The translations under genes were made by a program, and so were the position numbers. A stretch of 64,000 nt of DNA from Labrys sp. WJW. GTDB taxonomy: Bacteria > Pseudomonadota > Alphaproteobacteria > Rhizobiales > Labraceae. Location of the stretch: contig NZ_LYXZ01000008.1 in assembly GCF_001676615.1 (NCBI RefSeq), positions 17,907 through 81,906 of the forward strand. Reading direction: 5' to 3'. The number at the start of each line of letters is the position of its first letter. The first letter of the stretch is position 1. Shown here piece after piece: positions 63,343 through 64,000 of the stretch. The notes below the pieces were generated by a model. It searched no databases and was not told the DNA's origin. It saw nothing but the letters and a program-made list of their open reading frames with translations.

Positions 63343-64000
63343 CTACAGGCTCCGGCCGATCATCAGATATTTGTCCTGGCGCGCCCGGATCAGGGCTTCG
63401 CGGGACTGGTTGAACAGATCGCGCAGCGAATTCTGGATGAAATCGCCCGTGGTCTCGATCGCCTTCTCGGGCAGGCGATGGGCACCGCCGGTCGGCTCGG
63501 GAATGATGGCATCGATCACGCCGAACTTCAGGAGATCCTGTGCCGTGATCTTCATGTTGTTGGCGGCATCCTGCGCCTTGCTGGCTTCCCGCCAGAGGAT
63601 GGAAGCCGCGCCTTCCGGCGAGATCACCGAATAGATGGAGTGCTCCAGCATCAGAACACGGCTCGCCGCCGCTACCGCGATGGCACCGCCCGAACCGCCT
63701 TCGCCGATGACCACGGCGACGCTGGGCGAGCCCAGCCCCAGGCAGGCATCGGTCGAGCGGGCGATCGCCTCGGCCTGGCCACGCTCTTCCGCATCGATGC
63801 CCGGATAGGCACCGGCCGTGTCGACGAAGGAAATCACCGGCAATTCGAAGCGATCGGCCATTTCCATCAGGCGTACGGCCTTGCGATAGCCTTCGGGCCG
63901 TGCCATGCCGAAATTATGGCGGATACGGCTTTCGGTGTCGGAGCCCTTTTCATGGCCGAGAATGCAGACGGCCTCGCCACGGAAGCGTCCGAAACCGCCG
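63343..64000 (-). CDS. accA: Acetyl-CoA carboxylase carboxyltransferase subunit alpha, 5'-truncated by the window edge
   Basis: This is the C-terminal 218 residues or so of AccA, which with AccD transfers the carboxyl group from biotin to acetyl-CoA to form malonyl-CoA for fatty-acid synthesis. The frame is open to base 64000, so the ATG at 63906 is internal. Family motifs are [22 protein letters not shown] sequence at the junction, [68 protein letters not shown] and the C-terminal [20 protein letters not shown]. The 3' end is complete. Confidence 0.97.
   Translation of the reverse strand, partial: GGFGRFRGEAVCILGHEKGSDTESRIRHNFGMARPEGYRKAVRLMEMADRFELPVISFVDTAGAYPGIDAEERGQAEAIARSTDACLGLGSPSVAVVIGEGGSGGAIAVAAASRVLMLEHSIYSVISPEGAASILWREASKAQDAANNMKITAQDLLKFGVIDAIIPEPTGGAHRLPEKAIETTGDFIQNSLRDLFNQSREALIRARQDKYLMIGRSL

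Noticed and set aside
1..64000. tRNA, rRNA, insertion sequences, prophage genes or toxin-antitoxin pairs
   Set aside because: No cloverleaf T-loop signatures, transposase motifs, integrase genes or typical small toxin/antitoxin pairs were seen on reading both strands. A covariance-model scan would be needed to exclude tRNAs completely.

Overview
The window is a gene-dense, high-GC chromosomal segment of an alphaproteobacterium, most likely of the order Hyphomicrobiales (Rhizobiales). Support for this comes from the CobS/CobT aerobic cobaltochelatase genes preceded by a J-domain gene, a cobalamin riboswitch in front of cbtB-cbtA, the metX-metW pair, a DUF3772-type MscS channel, and dispersed intergenic palindromes of a kind common in that order. 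The genus cannot be fixed from the sequence. Both ends cut genes: secA at the left (5' end missing) and accA at the right (5' end missing). No rRNA, tRNA, CRISPR array or insertion sequence was recognised.

The most unusual part is bases 2278-14593, all on the minus strand. It holds two related cassettes of RiPP-like (post-translational peptide modification) genes. Reading in the direction of transcription they are: regulator C (alone); then regulator B, a 150-aa candidate substrate, a PaiB-like FMN protein and YcaO-2; then regulator A, a 217-aa candidate substrate with twelve tandem hexapeptides, YcaO-1 and TfuA. The three regulators are paralogues of exactly 655 aa, each with a SARP-type wHTH/BTAD head, a TolB-like middle and a TPR tail. 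The repeat protein, YcaO-1 and TfuA genes overlap by 1 and 4 bases, so they look translationally coupled. The promoter regions of regulators A and B share GTGTGAC-like direct repeats with an 11-bp period and a TTGACT hexamer 27 bp away, the kind of site SARP regulators use. Several spacers here are strikingly AT-rich. I interpret this as an undescribed YcaO/TfuA peptide-modification locus. The nature of the substrate and of the modification is inference.

The rest is mostly core or common accessory metabolism: an RND efflux pump with its adaptor (15002-19408); UDP-glucose dehydrogenase; an atypical histidine phosphatase divergent from the riboswitch-controlled cbtBA genes; a candidate trans-acting sRNA; dnaJ-like/cobS/cobT/rhomboid; an SDR with an ArsR regulator; an FtsX-type permease; a Bax-inhibitor-1 protein; an acyl-CoA synthetase, CAP-domain lipoprotein and large MscS channel; a minus-strand group of aminotransferase, BKACE and two GNAT genes; pncB; EamA/AraC; aldo-keto reductase; thpR; pterin dehydratase; an orphan Tat-exported binding protein; DNA glycosylase and gluQ; SPFH/NfeD; metX/metW; a YafK-like L,D-transpeptidase; an alkaline phosphatase with a Pho box; and a three-gene ABC system with a histidine-rich permease loop.

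Intergenic DNA carries several dispersed palindromic repeat families: a GTCATTGCGAGC element (three copies), a GTCATTGCCGGG element, a roughly 99-bp double-hairpin element (five copies, two in tandem), a GCGCGGACGTCC element (two copies), and a 38-bp-arm inverted repeat after metW.
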